Source: Lachnospiraceae bacterium (lineage in GTDB: Bacteria > Bacillota > Clostridia > Lachnospirales > Lachnospiraceae). From it: a stretch of DNA of 31,658 nucleotides. Under the pieces are notes generated by a model. That model was not told the DNA's origin, made no database searches, and worked only from the letters and a program-made list of their open reading frames with translations. Location: contig CAAGFJ010000065.1 in NCBI GenBank assembly GCA_900769115.1, forward strand, positions 1 to 31,658, in the 5' to 3' direction. This document shows, piece after piece, positions 17,835-27,265 of the stretch; position 1 is the first letter of the stretch; every line of letters begins with the position of its first letter. The translations under genes and the position numbers were made by a program.

Positions 17835-17863
17835 ATCATAGCATACGTATAATAGAATTTCAA
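17835..17863 (-). promoter_or_regulatory. Promoter for the Rpn-type nuclease gene
   Basis: Minus strand: -35 TTGAAA (17858-17863), 17 bases, -10 TATGAT (17835-17840) with an extended TGC before it. It lies about 120 bases upstream of the ATG and just past the terminator of the preceding gene. Confidence 0.65.
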
Positions 17864-17924
17864 TGTACATTTTCCGCATGGTTTATAATACGATGTATCC
17901 GTAACCGTTTCCCACAATACAAAA

Positions 17925-17964
17925 ACCACCCGGTAGAGATCCTTTCAAATCTCCACCGGGTGGT
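17925..17964 (-). terminator. Terminator of the Ig-like surface protein gene
   Basis: 16-base arms (17925-17940 and 17949-17964) pair with one mismatch around an 8-base loop. The minus strand ends GGTTTTTGTATT. A plus-strand T-run (CTGTTTT) is also present. It lies 55 bases beyond the gene's stop. Confidence 0.85.
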
Positions 17965-18019
17965 CTGTTTTACTTAATCTGTATTCACAGATTCGTCATG
18001 GGGTCTGGCACCCACTGAA

Positions 18020-21000
18020 TTATTCAGCTATATATGTTGCAGTAAATCCACCATAAGTGAATGTAAGTGTGTAGCCTTCTGGAATCTTACCTAATAAACC
18101 GAATGAAGCAACACCCTTATTGAAACTTACAACAATCTGGCTTGCGCCATCTACACTAACATACTTTGCTGTTACATCTTTACCTGTTTTGCTGCTAACA
18201 GAAATCTTTGCAATAGCCTGAGATACATTTGTCTTATCAATGTCTACGGTATTACCCTTAACATCAACATAAGAAACTGTAACATCCGTATTTTCTACAG
18301 ATATATTAAATGCAACCGGATCATTTGGCTCAATCTTAACTTCACCTGTCTTAAATGTAGTTGCATATCCGTTACCATCACTTTCGATCTGTCCATAATA
18401 TACTACCTTATCTCCAGCCTTGCTTGTTTCAATCTCAACCTTAGCAACACCATTTTCAAATTTAACTGGATAATTAACAGCCTTTCCAGATACACTATCA
18501 TATATTGCTACTGCTTCATAAGACTCGTTATATGTATTCAGCGCACTACCATCATACTGGGCAGTCAATGTTAACACTGCCTTAGTACCAGCCTTATATG
18601 AAGCCTTATCCAATGTCGCAACAATGCCCTTATCGTTTTCTGCAATATTGTTATTAACAGTGAATGCATATTTAACTGGTTCATTTGTGATGTACTTTCC
18701 GTCTAACTTCTTAAGATTCAACTGAATCTGCTGCGCACTAGCTTTGGAAGTTGCAGCCTTACCTTTAACTGTAGCATAACCTGTTCCATCAGCGTTAATT
18801 ACCGGTCTGCTTACAACAATATAATCTGTACTTGCATCATCCTGTAAAGTTGCACCTGTAACTTCCATTATGTATGTTGTATCATCCGTCCAAGCTTTAC
18901 CATAAGCATCCTGAATCTCAAATTCAACTGTCGTTGTCTGTCCCACTAAAATAGTCTCTTTAGGCGCCTTTGTAATCTTAATCTTGTTTGCTCCCCTAGG
19001 TGCTGTTACTTCTAATCCAAATGTAGTAGTAATTGGATCTTCATCTGTGGATCTTGCAGTTAATGTTGCTGTACCTTTATTTGTTACATTGCTCGTATCC
19101 ACAAGAAGATAATCTTCATTTGCACCATTCTCATAGGTAACATCATCTGATGACAATTCTCCCTTAAATCCATTTACACCTATTGTGCCAAAACAATCGG
19201 CAAATGCTGCAGGAGTTACTGATCCAACGCCCATTGCATCACCATATTGATTCTTAAATGTTACTGGAATCTTAGCAACTTCTCCTGCAACAACACTAAC
19301 TGTATTCTCAGCAGGGAAAACAACTTCTTTTGCATATGGTGCTGCTAAAATCTCAATCTCATATTCAGAGAGTTTATTATCCTTTGCCATAACTGTAACT
19401 GTAGCTTTACCAACAGCATTTGCTGGTACCTTTACAAGAATTGTACCCTCTTTGGTAATTACAGGTGCTTCACAAATATCTTCTTTTGAAGTTGTTGTTG
19501 TAATCTTACTCGTGTATGCTCCATTATAATATGCTTCTAAGTCAACTGCCCCACCTAAATTATCAGTAGCTTCATACGTTAACTCTACATTGAATTCCTT
19601 TGAATTCTGATAAACCTTATCTTCCTTTGTTCCAGTAATCTTGATGTTCTGTACAGCAAGATTCTTAACACCGATATTCTTTGTAACTCTAATCTTTGAA
19701 TTAGATGTTAAATATGCAAAAACTGTAATATCATCTTGATCAGCTACTAACTTTGTATCCGCAGGATCCAAATTTGCATAAATATTACCTGTTCTATTTA
19801 AACGTCCTGTATAAACAGAATTCTGTGTATCTGTACTAGCTCTCTCACTAGTTATCTGCCATGTAAACTGATCTGCAGTCACATTCTGCATTACATCACC
19901 ATACTGATCCTTTGCTTCAAAAAGAATCTTTGCATACACATATGCAGGAACATAATCTGTCGGAATATCAATTGATGCAATTGTACATGGTTCAACTTTA
20001 TATGTTGCCTCTGCCTTATTGGTATTATACGCAACCTTCTCACCTGAAATAGTTACTGTATATGTTGCAACCTCATAATCAGACTTCTTTACTAACTCTA
20101 CAGATTTTCCATCTGCAGCCCATTCTGTCTCAAATGCCGGTGCTTTATCAGAACCAATCTTCAAATCAATATTCAAATTCTCCTGATCAGCTTTGCTAAA
20201 TGGCGCAGAGAATGTAACTTTCAAAGTGCCTGCATGTGATGCCTCAAACTTCTCAATCCCTGGTGCTTCATCACTGACAGTAACCGTACAAGATACGCTT
20301 GCATTTGTTCCCTTCACTACACCTGTAATAATTGCCTGGCCCTTGCTTACAGCAGTAATTATACCATCCTTAACAGTAGCAACAGATTCTTTACTTGATG
20401 TCCAATCAATTACATAACCTTCTTCTGCATCTGTTACGGTTGGCTTCAATGTCTTAGTCTCACCAACATACAAAGAAGCAGTCTTATCTTCCTCAGACAA
20501 GGTAATCTTTGCTGTCTTTAACTGCGTTACTGTAATAGCAATCGTATTGGTTGCAACATTACCGTTCTTGTCAGTTGCAGTAACTGTAATTGTAACTGGA
20601 GCCGGATTATAATTCACACCTGTAACAACTCCATCTTCGTCTACTGTTGCTACCTGTGTATTACTTGACTTATATGTAACTGATACAATCTCAGCACCTT
20701 CTGAAGCAGACTTAACGGATAACTTAGCCTGTCCACCCTTTTCTGTAATAGATGTTACATCTGCACTTACAGAAATCTCTTTCAATACAGCAGCAGGCTT
20801 CTCATTCGTATTGTTATTATTGTTATTCGGAGCCTGTGTTGTTGTAGCTATGGTTGTTGGCTGTGTTGTAGGCGCTGGAGCCGGAGCATTAACCGTAACA
20901 ACCATCTTCTTTGTTACTTTCTTATTCTTCTTATTCTTAGCCTTTGTTGTAACAGTGATAGTAGCTGTACCAGCTTTACCTGCTGTTAAGTTAATAACAG

Positions 21001-21319
21001 AAGCGCCCTTTTTGGCTTTCTTCTTATTCTTAGGCTTAGCAGCAACCTTAGCTGCTACTACAGAAGAATCACTTGACTTTACAGTTACCTGTAAAAGATT
21101 CTTTGCTACTTTCTTGGTTGTCCTAACGTTCGCTTTGAATGATGTTGTCTCGCCGACATTCATTGTCTTGGCAGCAGGCACACCAGCTAAGCTCTTAACA
21201 ACCTTGTTTGACGCTGCCTCAACATTAGTAGATGGAGTTACTGTGATTACAGAAACTGCCATTACAAATGTAAGTACAAGCGCCAATGCACGTTTGAACT
21301 TTCTCGAGTACTTACTCAT
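18020..21319 (-). CDS. Large secreted multi-Ig-like (BIG_2) surface protein
   Basis: Predicted exported structural protein of 1099 residues. The signal peptide is about 1-36 (ending VEAA). A Lys-rich N-terminal domain follows (about 40-148), then a Pro/Thr/Asn linker with an Asn run (about 149-180). At least two clear bacterial Ig-like group 2 domains follow (about 183-262 and 265-345, with SSNTQVATVDEDGVVTG and SSKESVATV patterns). Further beta-rich Ig-like modules continue to the C terminus. Codons are unusually uniform, as in highly expressed genes. AAGGAGG seven bases before ATG is a strong site. No SLH, LPXTG or membrane anchor is seen, so attachment is unclear. An S-layer-like or abundant wall-associated role is inference. 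Confidence 0.85.
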   Translation of the reverse strand: MSKYSRKFKRALALVLTFVMAVSVITVTPSTNVEAASNKVVKSLAGVPAAKTMNVGETTSFKANVRTTKKVAKNLLQVTVKSSDSSVVAAKVAAKPKNKKKAKKGASVINLTAGKAGTATITVTTKAKNKKNKKVTKKMVVTVNAPAPAPTTQPTTIATTTQAPNNNNNNTNEKPAAVLKEISVSADVTSITEKGGQAKLSVKSASEGAEIVSVTYKSSNTQVATVDEDGVVTGVNYNPAPVTITVTATDKNGNVATNTIAITVTQLKTAKITLSEEDKTASLYVGETKTLKPTVTDAEEGYVIDWTSSKESVATVKDGIITAVSKGQAIITGVVKGTNASVSCTVTVSDEAPGIEKFEASHAGTLKVTFSAPFSKADQENLNIDLKIGSDKAPAFETEWAADGKSVELVKKSDYEVATYTVTISGEKVAYNTNKAEATYKVEPCTIASIDIPTDYVPAYVYAKILFEAKDQYGDVMQNVTADQFTWQITSERASTDTQNSVYTGRLNRTGNIYANLDPADTKLVADQDDITVFAYLTSNSKIRVTKNIGVKNLAVQNIKITGTKEDKVYQNSKEFNVELTYEATDNLGGAVDLEAYYNGAYTSKITTTTSKEDICEAPVITKEGTILVKVPANAVGKATVTVMAKDNKLSEYEIEILAAPYAKEVVFPAENTVSVVAGEVAKIPVTFKNQYGDAMGVGSVTPAAFADCFGTIGVNGFKGELSSDDVTYENGANEDYLLVDTSNVTNKGTATLTARSTDEDPITTTFGLEVTAPRGANKIKITKAPKETILVGQTTTVEFEIQDAYGKAWTDDTTYIMEVTGATLQDDASTDYIVVSRPVINADGTGYATVKGKAATSKASAQQIQLNLKKLDGKYITNEPVKYAFTVNNNIAENDKGIVATLDKASYKAGTKAVLTLTAQYDGSALNTYNESYEAVAIYDSVSGKAVNYPVKFENGVAKVEIETSKAGDKVVYYGQIESDGNGYATTFKTGEVKIEPNDPVAFNISVENTDVTVSYVDVKGNTVDIDKTNVSQAIAKISVSSKTGKDVTAKYVSVDGASQIVVSFNKGVASFGLLGKIPEGYTLTFTYGGFTATYIAE

Positions 21320-21680
21320 ACTTCGTCCTCCTTAAAATGATATAATTTTCCCAAGCTTTCCCGAAATTCAGAAACGATTCCCCTAAAAGCTCGTTTTTTG
21401 CATAAATATGGCAATTTATGCACTTCGTATATATGATATAGCATTTTTCGTAGAAAGCCAACGAACGAAACCCTTCTCAGAGCAACAACATTTTTCACAA
21501 TTCGTTACTTTCCACCATCATCTTTCCTTGAATTTACGTGCTTTTTTCACTTTTTGTACAGGTTGCGCAATCATTTTTATTAGTTATACACAGTAAGCGA
21601 ACCTCTCTTCACTTTATTTAGATTTTACAAATGTTTTCAAGAAATTTTATCTCATTTTTCCTTAAATCAAGCAAATACAA
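21320..21680 (-). other. Long leader/promoter region of the Ig-like protein gene
   Basis: About 360 AT-rich bases without a supported gene separate the ATG from the upstream terminator. Weak minus-strand promoter candidates are TTGGCT-17-TATCAT (about 21434-21462) and TTGATT-15-TAAAAT nearer 21650. A perfect 7-bp hairpin with arms CATAAAT/ATTTATG lies at 21401-21420. A long, structured 5' untranslated region would fit a highly expressed surface protein (inference). Confidence 0.4.
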
Positions 21681-21683
21681 AAA

Positions 21684-21718
21684 AGCCGCCATACGACTAT
21701 TCTAATCGCATAGCGGCT
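21684..21718 (-). terminator. Terminator after the cytidylate-kinase-like gene
   Basis: Arms from AGCCGCC (21684-21690) and AGCGGCT (21712-21718), extended inward with G-T pairs. The minus strand continues with six T. It lies 12 bases after the stop codon and ends the liv transcript or the kinase gene. Confidence 0.88.
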
Positions 21719-21730
21719 ATCATCGACATC

Positions 21731-22357
21731 CTATAATTGTTTCATTCTGAACTTGACATATAACTCAATCAGCTCTGCACAGTTTTCTCTGCCCACTTTA
21801 TCACTGTTGATAAACAAATCATAATTCGTTGGATTCGTCCAGTCCTTACCCGTATAATACTTGTAGTAATCTGCCCGGTATTTATCCGTCTTTGAGATCA
21901 GACGGTTTGCCTCTGCTTCTGACACACACATTTTATCCACGATGGATTTCACACAGGCATCTCTTGGCGCATCAATATAGATCCGGTACACATTATCAAA
22001 GTATTCCAACACATGATCCGCACACTTTCCGACAATGATGCAGGACTGGCTGAGTGCCAGTGACCGAATGATCTGTGCCTGCAGGTTAAAGAGATTGATA
22101 TCGGATACGAAGTCCTTCTCACTTGGAGCAAGGATCGTTTTTGTCGGAATTCCTTTTAACATCTTGGCAAACAGGCTGCCCCGCAGTCTCTCATCCGTCT
22201 CATGGAACAATGCTTTATTAATTCCACTCGCATCCGATGCCATGTCTAAGATCTCATTCTCATAGCACGGGATTCCCATCTTCTTTGAAAGTTCTAAGGC
22301 AATCGACTTACCGCCGCTGCCAAAGCCTCTCGCAATTGTAATTACAAAATTGTCCAT
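21731..22357 (-). CDS. Cytidylate-kinase-like family protein
   Basis: P-loop kinase-like protein of 208 residues. The phosphate-binding loop GFGSGGKS (10-17) follows a beta strand (FVITIAR). The segment CIIVGKCADHVL and the later YRADYYKYYTGKDW region (about 163-176) are typical of the cytidylate-kinase-like proteins common in Clostridia, which are distinct from true Cmk. The substrate is unknown. AGGAGG precedes ATG at 22357. The gene begins 12 bases after the livF stop and is followed by a strong terminator, so it is probably the last gene of the liv operon. Whether it acts with the transporter is unclear. Confidence 0.85.
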   Translation of the reverse strand: MDNFVITIARGFGSGGKSIALELSKKMGIPCYENEILDMASDASGINKALFHETDERLRGSLFAKMLKGIPTKTILAPSEKDFVSDINLFNLQAQIIRSLALSQSCIIVGKCADHVLEYFDNVYRIYIDAPRDACVKSIVDKMCVSEAEANRLISKTDKYRADYYKYYTGKDWTNPTNYDLFINSDKVGRENCAELIELYVKFRMKQL

Positions 22358-22369
22358 ACTTCATTCCTC

Positions 22370-23074
22370 CTAGTCTCCCAGATATGCCTTACGAACTGCA
22401 TCATCATGCAGCAGATCATCTGCTTTACCGGACAACACAATACTTCCGGTCTCTACAACATATCCTCTATCCGCAATCTGCAACGCAGCATTTGCATTCT
22501 GTTCTACTAACAATATGGTAGTGCCTTCATCCCGGATCGTCTTGATGATCTCAAAGATCTCCTGTACTACGATCGGAGCAAGTCCCATGGAAGGCTCATC
22601 CAGCAACAGCAATTTCGGTTCTGCCATCAATGCCCTGCCGATTGCCAACATCTGCTGTTCACCACCGGACAGGGTTCCTGCGAGCTGACTTCTTCGTTCT
22701 CTGATTCTTGGAAAGTATTCAAACACCTTTTCCATGGTTGCCTTGATTGCCGCCTTATCTTTTCGAAGATACGCCCCTAACAGCAGATTCTCTTCACACG
22801 TCTGATCACCGAATACACGTCTTCCTTCCGGTACCTGACTGATTCCGGCTCCCACAATCTTATGTGGCGGTAATTTACTAATCACGGTATCATTATAGGT
22901 AATCGTTCCACTCTTAATATGATTCAGTCCACTGATGGCACGGAGGGTTGAAGTCTTACCGGCACCATTGGCTCCGATTAACGTTACAATCTCACCATCA
23001 TTTACATCCAGACTAATTCCATGCAGGGCATGTATCGCTCCGTAATAGAGATCAATATTATCAATCTTCAACAT
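22370..23074 (-). CDS. livF: Branched-chain/amino-acid ABC transporter ATP-binding protein LivF
   Basis: One of two ATPases energising the Liv-type high-affinity amino-acid importer at the inner face of the membrane. The 234-residue length is typical. Walker A is GANGAGKT (34-41), the signature LSGGEQQM (135-142) and Walker B LLLLDEPSMGLAP (155-167). The VPEGRRVFGDQTCEENL segment (81-97) is typical of LivF. It starts two bases after the livG stop, with AAAGGGGG upstream. Substrate specificity depends on LivK and cannot be read from this subunit. Confidence 0.95.
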   Translation of the reverse strand: MLKIDNIDLYYGAIHALHGISLDVNDGEIVTLIGANGAGKTSTLRAISGLNHIKSGTITYNDTVISKLPPHKIVGAGISQVPEGRRVFGDQTCEENLLLGAYLRKDKAAIKATMEKVFEYFPRIRERRSQLAGTLSGGEQQMLAIGRALMAEPKLLLLDEPSMGLAPIVVQEIFEIIKTIRDEGTTILLVEQNANAALQIADRGYVVETGSIVLSGKADDLLHDDAVRKAYLGD

Positions 23075-23076
23075 AA

Positions 23077-23844
23077 TTATGCCCCCTTTCCTAAGTACGC
23101 CTCGATTACCTTCGGATTCTTCTGTATCTCCTCCGGCACACCACTTGCGATGATCTCGCCAAATGATAATACGTAGATATATTCACACACATTCATAACC
23201 AGTTTCATATCATGCTCGATCAGCAGAACAGAGATCTTGAACTCTTCCTTGATCCAGCGGATCATCTCCGTAAGCTCTGCCGTCTCCTGCGGATTCATTC
23301 CCGCTGCCGGCTCATCTAACAGAAGAAGCTTCGGCTTCGCTGCCAGCGCTCTCGCAATCTCCAATCTTCTCTGTTCCCCGTAAGGAAGATTCTTTGCCAG
23401 TTCTTCTGCCTTATCATCTAACTTCATGATCTTCAGATATTTCAAAGCCTCTTCCTTCATCGTTGCTTCTTCCTTCATCTGGTGAGGACTATGAAAAATG
23501 CTTCCAAGCAACGTCGTCTTTGCCTGAAAATCAAAGCTTACCATTACATTCTGTAACACGGTCAGATCCTTGAACAACCGGATATTCTGGAATGTTCTGG
23601 CGATCCGCTTGGAGGTGATGTCATATGGTTTGATTCCGTCAATCCGTTCGCCGTTGAAATCAATCTTACCACTCGTTGGCTTATACACACCGGTCAGCAT
23701 ATTGAAAAGCGTTGTCTTTCCGGCACCATTTGGTCCGATCAGTCCAACCAGATTATTATCTCCAATCTCCATGTTCACCATATTCACGGCGGTCAGGCCA
23801 CCAAATTTGATCGTTAAGTTCTTCACATTTAACAGATTACCCAT
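23077..23844 (-). CDS. livG: Branched-chain/amino-acid ABC transporter ATP-binding protein LivG
   Basis: Second ATPase of the Liv importer, 255 residues. Walker A is GPNGAGKT (37-44), the LivG-type signature is LPYGEQRRLEIARAL (153-167), Walker B is LLLLDEPAAGMN (173-184) and the switch His is H211. The frame is open to 23958, but the 38 extra residues are basic, unlike the family, and overlap livM. ATG at 23844 begins with the normal MGNLLNVKNLTIKFGG sequence and lies one base after the livM stop. A weak GGCGGGTGAG purine stretch precedes it, fitting coupled translation. Confidence 0.95.
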   Translation of the reverse strand: MGNLLNVKNLTIKFGGLTAVNMVNMEIGDNNLVGLIGPNGAGKTTLFNMLTGVYKPTSGKIDFNGERIDGIKPYDITSKRIARTFQNIRLFKDLTVLQNVMVSFDFQAKTTLLGSIFHSPHQMKEEATMKEEALKYLKIMKLDDKAEELAKNLPYGEQRRLEIARALAAKPKLLLLDEPAAGMNPQETAELTEMIRWIKEEFKISVLLIEHDMKLVMNVCEYIYVLSFGEIIASGVPEEIQKNPKVIEAYLGKGA

Positions 23845-23845
23845 A

Positions 23846-24886
23846 TTACTCACCCGCCTTTGCCGTCTTATCACCCTTGTGCGTGATCTTTGCATATATT
23901 CTCTTGCACCAGTTTGCAATACCCTTGACCGTGATCTCTTTCGTACCAAGAATACCATTTGGACGGAAGATCATCAGGGCAACCAACATGATCGCATAGA
24001 TCAGCATTCTGTTCTCCTTGAACACTTCACTAAGTCCCCGGAGGGATTCCGGAAGGAATACAAGAATCGCAGTACCAACTACTGTACCGGATACACTACC
24101 CATACCACCTAATACAACGTAGGTAATGAAGTCAAAGGACTTCGCATAGTTAAATGTTACCGGATCAATGAATGTATTGAAATGTGCATACAATCCACCG
24201 GCAAGTCCTGCCATTGCACTGCCTAACACAAAGGATATCATCTTATACTTCGTTGGGTTAATACCCATTGCCTCTGCCGCAATATCATCCTCACGGACTG
24301 ACATGATCGCACGTCCCTTGGAGGAATGAATCAGGTTCTTTATAACGGCAAAGCAAAGGGCTACACAGAAGAATATCGTCATCAGACTTGTTTTGACCGG
24401 GATACTTGTCATACCTCTTGCGCCACCAACGTAATCAATGTTCTGGATCACTACTTTAACGATCTCTCCAAATCCTAATGTACAGATTGCCAGGTAATCA
24501 CCCTTTAACCGTAGGATCGGATAACCGATCAATGCTGCAAGAACGGCAGCCGCAAGAATACCGACTAACAACGATACTCCATATGGCATATTGAATTTCT
24601 GTGTCATGATCGCCGAACCATATGCGCCAATCGACATGAATGCTGCATGTCCCATAGTAAGCTGACCGGTGTATCCCAAGATCAGATTCAGACCAAATGC
24701 TGCGATCATGAAGATTCCTGCGGTCTTAACAACACGCAATGTATAACTGTCAAGAATGCCTCTCTGGATCAGAAGTAAGGCAATTCCATATATGGCAAAC
24801 AGCACACCGATGATAATCGCATATTTGATATAAGTCTTCACGATCACGCTCTTATCAAATGCTGTATCTTTCATCTGTTCTTCCAT
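23846..24886 (-). CDS. livM: Branched-chain/amino-acid ABC transporter permease LivM
   Basis: Integral membrane permease of the Liv importer, about 346 residues with eight to ten hydrophobic segments. The family stretch GLNLILGYTGQLTMGHAAF lies in the first third, and EDDIAAEAMGIN and FDFITYVVLGGMGSVSGTV are the expected permease/ATPase contact regions. ATG at 24886 with AGGTG six bases upstream is preferred over an in-frame GTG at 24895 that nearly touches the livH stop. The C-terminal tail (about 30 residues) is basic and cytoplasmic. Confidence 0.94.
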   Translation of the reverse strand: MEEQMKDTAFDKSVIVKTYIKYAIIIGVLFAIYGIALLLIQRGILDSYTLRVVKTAGIFMIAAFGLNLILGYTGQLTMGHAAFMSIGAYGSAIMTQKFNMPYGVSLLVGILAAAVLAALIGYPILRLKGDYLAICTLGFGEIVKVVIQNIDYVGGARGMTSIPVKTSLMTIFFCVALCFAVIKNLIHSSKGRAIMSVREDDIAAEAMGINPTKYKMISFVLGSAMAGLAGGLYAHFNTFIDPVTFNYAKSFDFITYVVLGGMGSVSGTVVGTAILVFLPESLRGLSEVFKENRMLIYAIMLVALMIFRPNGILGTKEITVKGIANWCKRIYAKITHKGDKTAKAGE

Positions 24887-24895
24887 AATAATCAC

Positions 24896-25780
24896 CTACA
24901 CTTTCTCTCTGACATTCTTGCCAAACAAACCTGCCGGCTTGATCAACAGAATTAAGATCAATACGGAAAATGATATCGCATCAGACAATCCGGAACTGAT
25001 GTATACCTTTGACAATGTCTCAATAAGTCCCATGACAACACCACCAAACATCGCGCCCGGTATAATACCGATACCACCTAATACCGCTGCAACGAAGGAC
25101 TTCAGACCAGGCATAACGCCCATTGCCGGTGTCAGCTTCGGATACAATAATCCAACCAATACACCTGCAGTTCCTGCCAATGCCGATCCAATACCGAAGG
25201 TAATGGAAATGATCCGGTTCGTATTGATTCCCATAAGTGCAGCTGCATCAGAATCATAAGAGGTTGCTCTCATGGCTCTTCCGACCTTGGTCTTCTTGAC
25301 CATCAGCTGTAACAAAATACAAAGGGCAATCGTAGTAAGCACCGCAATGATCTGATAGTTACTGATAATAACACTTCCTACATTGTAGGACTTTAATGGG
25401 AACAACTCCGGAAATGACAAGGAGTTCGGACCTGCTAAAAGGTTTGTTTTCATCAGGTTCTGCAACAGCAGCTCCACACCCATTGTAGTAATAAATAAAG
25501 TAACCTTTGGTGAATTACGCAAAGGTTTATACGCAATCTTCTCAATCAACATACCAAGGATTGCACAGGCTAACATTGCAAATACCAACGTTCCAGAGAA
25601 CCCGAACCGGAACACACATACTGCAAAATAACCTGCATACGCACCAAACATATAGATATCACAATGGGCAAAGTTGATCAGCTTGATAATTCCATATACC
25701 ATTGTATATCCGATTGCTATGAGGGCATACACACTTCCCTGGCAAATACCATTTACAATCTGTTGTAATAATGTATCCAT
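24896..25780 (-). CDS. livH: Branched-chain/amino-acid ABC transporter permease LivH
   Basis: Partner permease of LivM, 294 residues with about eight membrane spans. It begins MDTLLQQIVNGICQGSVYAL, as usual for LivH, and contains GYTMVYGIIKLINFAH and the RATSYDSDAAALMGIN coupling segment. ATG at 25780 has AGGAG about eight bases upstream. Earlier in-frame starts (25786, 25822) are too close to or before that site. A 232-base gap separates it from livK, larger than the other gaps in the operon, which may let livK be expressed at a higher level. Confidence 0.94.
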   Translation of the reverse strand: MDTLLQQIVNGICQGSVYALIAIGYTMVYGIIKLINFAHCDIYMFGAYAGYFAVCVFRFGFSGTLVFAMLACAILGMLIEKIAYKPLRNSPKVTLFITTMGVELLLQNLMKTNLLAGPNSLSFPELFPLKSYNVGSVIISNYQIIAVLTTIALCILLQLMVKKTKVGRAMRATSYDSDAAALMGINTNRIISITFGIGSALAGTAGVLVGLLYPKLTPAMGVMPGLKSFVAAVLGGIGIIPGAMFGGVVMGLIETLSKVYISSGLSDAISFSVLILILLIKPAGLFGKNVREKV

Positions 25781-26012
25781 AGCCATCTCTCCTAACCATC
25801 CAGGATCCGGCAGGCAGACCATCTGATACTCACCACACGCTCTGTCGATACTCTTATGTCTTCCGGGGCGCTTCCATTCGGATATCCGGTGAATACAGAT
25901 TCTGTCCGTGCCAGACTACCTGTTTATTTTATCTTGCTTCTTTGCTGGCTGCCACGCTATGGATGTTACTACAACCGTTGCGTCTCGCAGGCGCGGCTGC
26001 CTGGAGTTTGCC
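25781..26012 (-). other. livK-livH intergenic region
   Basis: These 232 bases are more GC-rich than the neighbours. Reading the minus strand, a small stem CAGGC/GCCTG lies just after the livK stop without a T-run. No full terminator, promoter or protein-coding frame with a ribosome site is supported. It may serve as an mRNA processing or attenuation zone between the binding protein and the permease genes (inference). Confidence 0.35.
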
Positions 26013-27200
26013 TTATTCCTCTGGCGAGATCTCTTCCACGAAGCCGAAGGAACCGTCTTTTACCTGGTTCACAACCACACTCTTGATCGGATCACCATTC
26101 TCATCAAACTTGTAATTTGTGGTACCACATTTCTCATCTAAGCTATGTAACGCATCTTTCACTGCATCTGCATCGGTACTTCCTGCTTTCTCAATCGCTG
26201 CCTTTGCAATATATACAGCATCATAACCTAATACTGAGAAAGAACCCGGATCTGCATCAAATTTCTCTTTGTAATCTGCAACAAAATCCTTCAGGTTATC
26301 TGACTGGATCGATACATGGTCTGTAAAATACATGCCTTCCACTGCGTCACCACCGATCTCAACCAATGCTGGATCGGAACATGAATCACTACTCATCAAC
26401 TGGATATCAAGACCAATCTCAGATACCTGCTTTGCGATCAGACCAACTACATCATAATCATCCGGAAGATATAATACCGTTGCACCGGAATTCTTGATCT
26501 CTGTTAAGTATGACTTGAAGTCACTATCACCTGTGTTGTACTTACCTTCATATGCAATCTCACCACCAAGTCCTTCAAATGTCTCTTTGAACTGACCGGA
26601 AATGCCGACACAATAATCTTTACCTACATCATAAAGCATAGCTACTTTATCTGCCTTCAATGTATCCTTAACAAACTTCGCTGCTACTTTACCCTGTAAC
26701 GGGTCAATGAAACATGCACGGAAGATATATTCACCACCTTCTGCTGTTACCTTTGCATTGGTAGAACCAACGGAGATCATGATCTTCTTAGCATCATTTA
26801 CAATAGGTGCCATTGCAATAGAACAGCTGCTGGCATAAGAACCAAGCACCATATCTACCTTATCCTGCTCGATCAACTTGGTTACTGCATTTGGTGCAGT
26901 TGCCGGCTTATTCTCATCATCCTCAAATACCGCCTCGATCTGCTTGCCATTAATACCACCTGCCGCATTAATCTCATCAATTGCTAACTGACTACCATTC
27001 TTACAGGCAGCACCGATATTAGGTGCATTACCGGTTAATGGATATACGAAACCTAACTTAATGGTATCGCCGCTGCTTGAACTACTGCTGCTTCCACCGG
27101 ATGATTCCGAGTTTGCTGCTTCCTCACTACATCCAACCATAGACATACACATTGCCATAACGGCCGCTACTGCTACTACTTTTTTGAATAATCTCTTCAT
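26013..27200 (-). CDS. livK: Amino-acid ABC transporter substrate-binding lipoprotein LivK
   Basis: Extracytoplasmic substrate-binding protein (type I periplasmic-binding fold), 395 residues. The lipoprotein signal ends in MVGC with the lipidated Cys at 24. A Ser/Gly linker (about 32-44) leads into the binding domain, which begins KLGFVYPLTGNAPNIG and contains the AAGGINGKQIEAVFEDDEN segment typical of LivJ/LivK. GAAGGAGG precedes ATG at 27200. The ligand might be a branched-chain amino acid, but the family also binds other amino acids and amides. The neighbouring aminotransferase and dehydrogenase leave an omega-amino compound open. Confidence 0.94.
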   Translation of the reverse strand: MKRLFKKVVAVAAVMAMCMSMVGCSEEAANSESSGGSSSSSSSGDTIKLGFVYPLTGNAPNIGAACKNGSQLAIDEINAAGGINGKQIEAVFEDDENKPATAPNAVTKLIEQDKVDMVLGSYASSCSIAMAPIVNDAKKIMISVGSTNAKVTAEGGEYIFRACFIDPLQGKVAAKFVKDTLKADKVAMLYDVGKDYCVGISGQFKETFEGLGGEIAYEGKYNTGDSDFKSYLTEIKNSGATVLYLPDDYDVVGLIAKQVSEIGLDIQLMSSDSCSDPALVEIGGDAVEGMYFTDHVSIQSDNLKDFVADYKEKFDADPGSFSVLGYDAVYIAKAAIEKAGSTDADAVKDALHSLDEKCGTTNYKFDENGDPIKSVVVNQVKDGSFGFVEEISPEE

Positions 27201-27265
27201 AACGAATTCCTCCTTCTAACTTTTGGTCTTGGTACTAAATTCCATGAACGGGTTACTAATATAAG

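Larger units (their letters stand above)
17714..18019. other. Intergenic region upstream of the Rpn-type gene
   Basis: This 306-base stretch holds the terminator of the Ig-like protein gene (17925-17964), a strong minus-strand promoter (17835-17863) and a leader of about 115 bases for the nuclease gene. The leader is AT-rich. Only a minor TCTCA/TGAGA hairpin is visible, and no small gene is supported. Confidence 0.6.

Noticed and set aside
20811..21335. 174-residue hydrophobic plus-strand open frame
   Set aside because: Antisense to the Lys- and Thr-rich N terminus of the Ig-like protein; the hydrophobicity is a codon-complement effect.
23845..23958. Upstream extension of livG by 38 residues
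   Set aside because: The extension overlaps livM, is unlike the family, and ATG 23844 gives the normal N terminus.
25781..26141. Two plus-strand open frames in and around the livK-livH gap
   Set aside because: They run into livK antisense, lack ribosome sites and show no protein-like composition.
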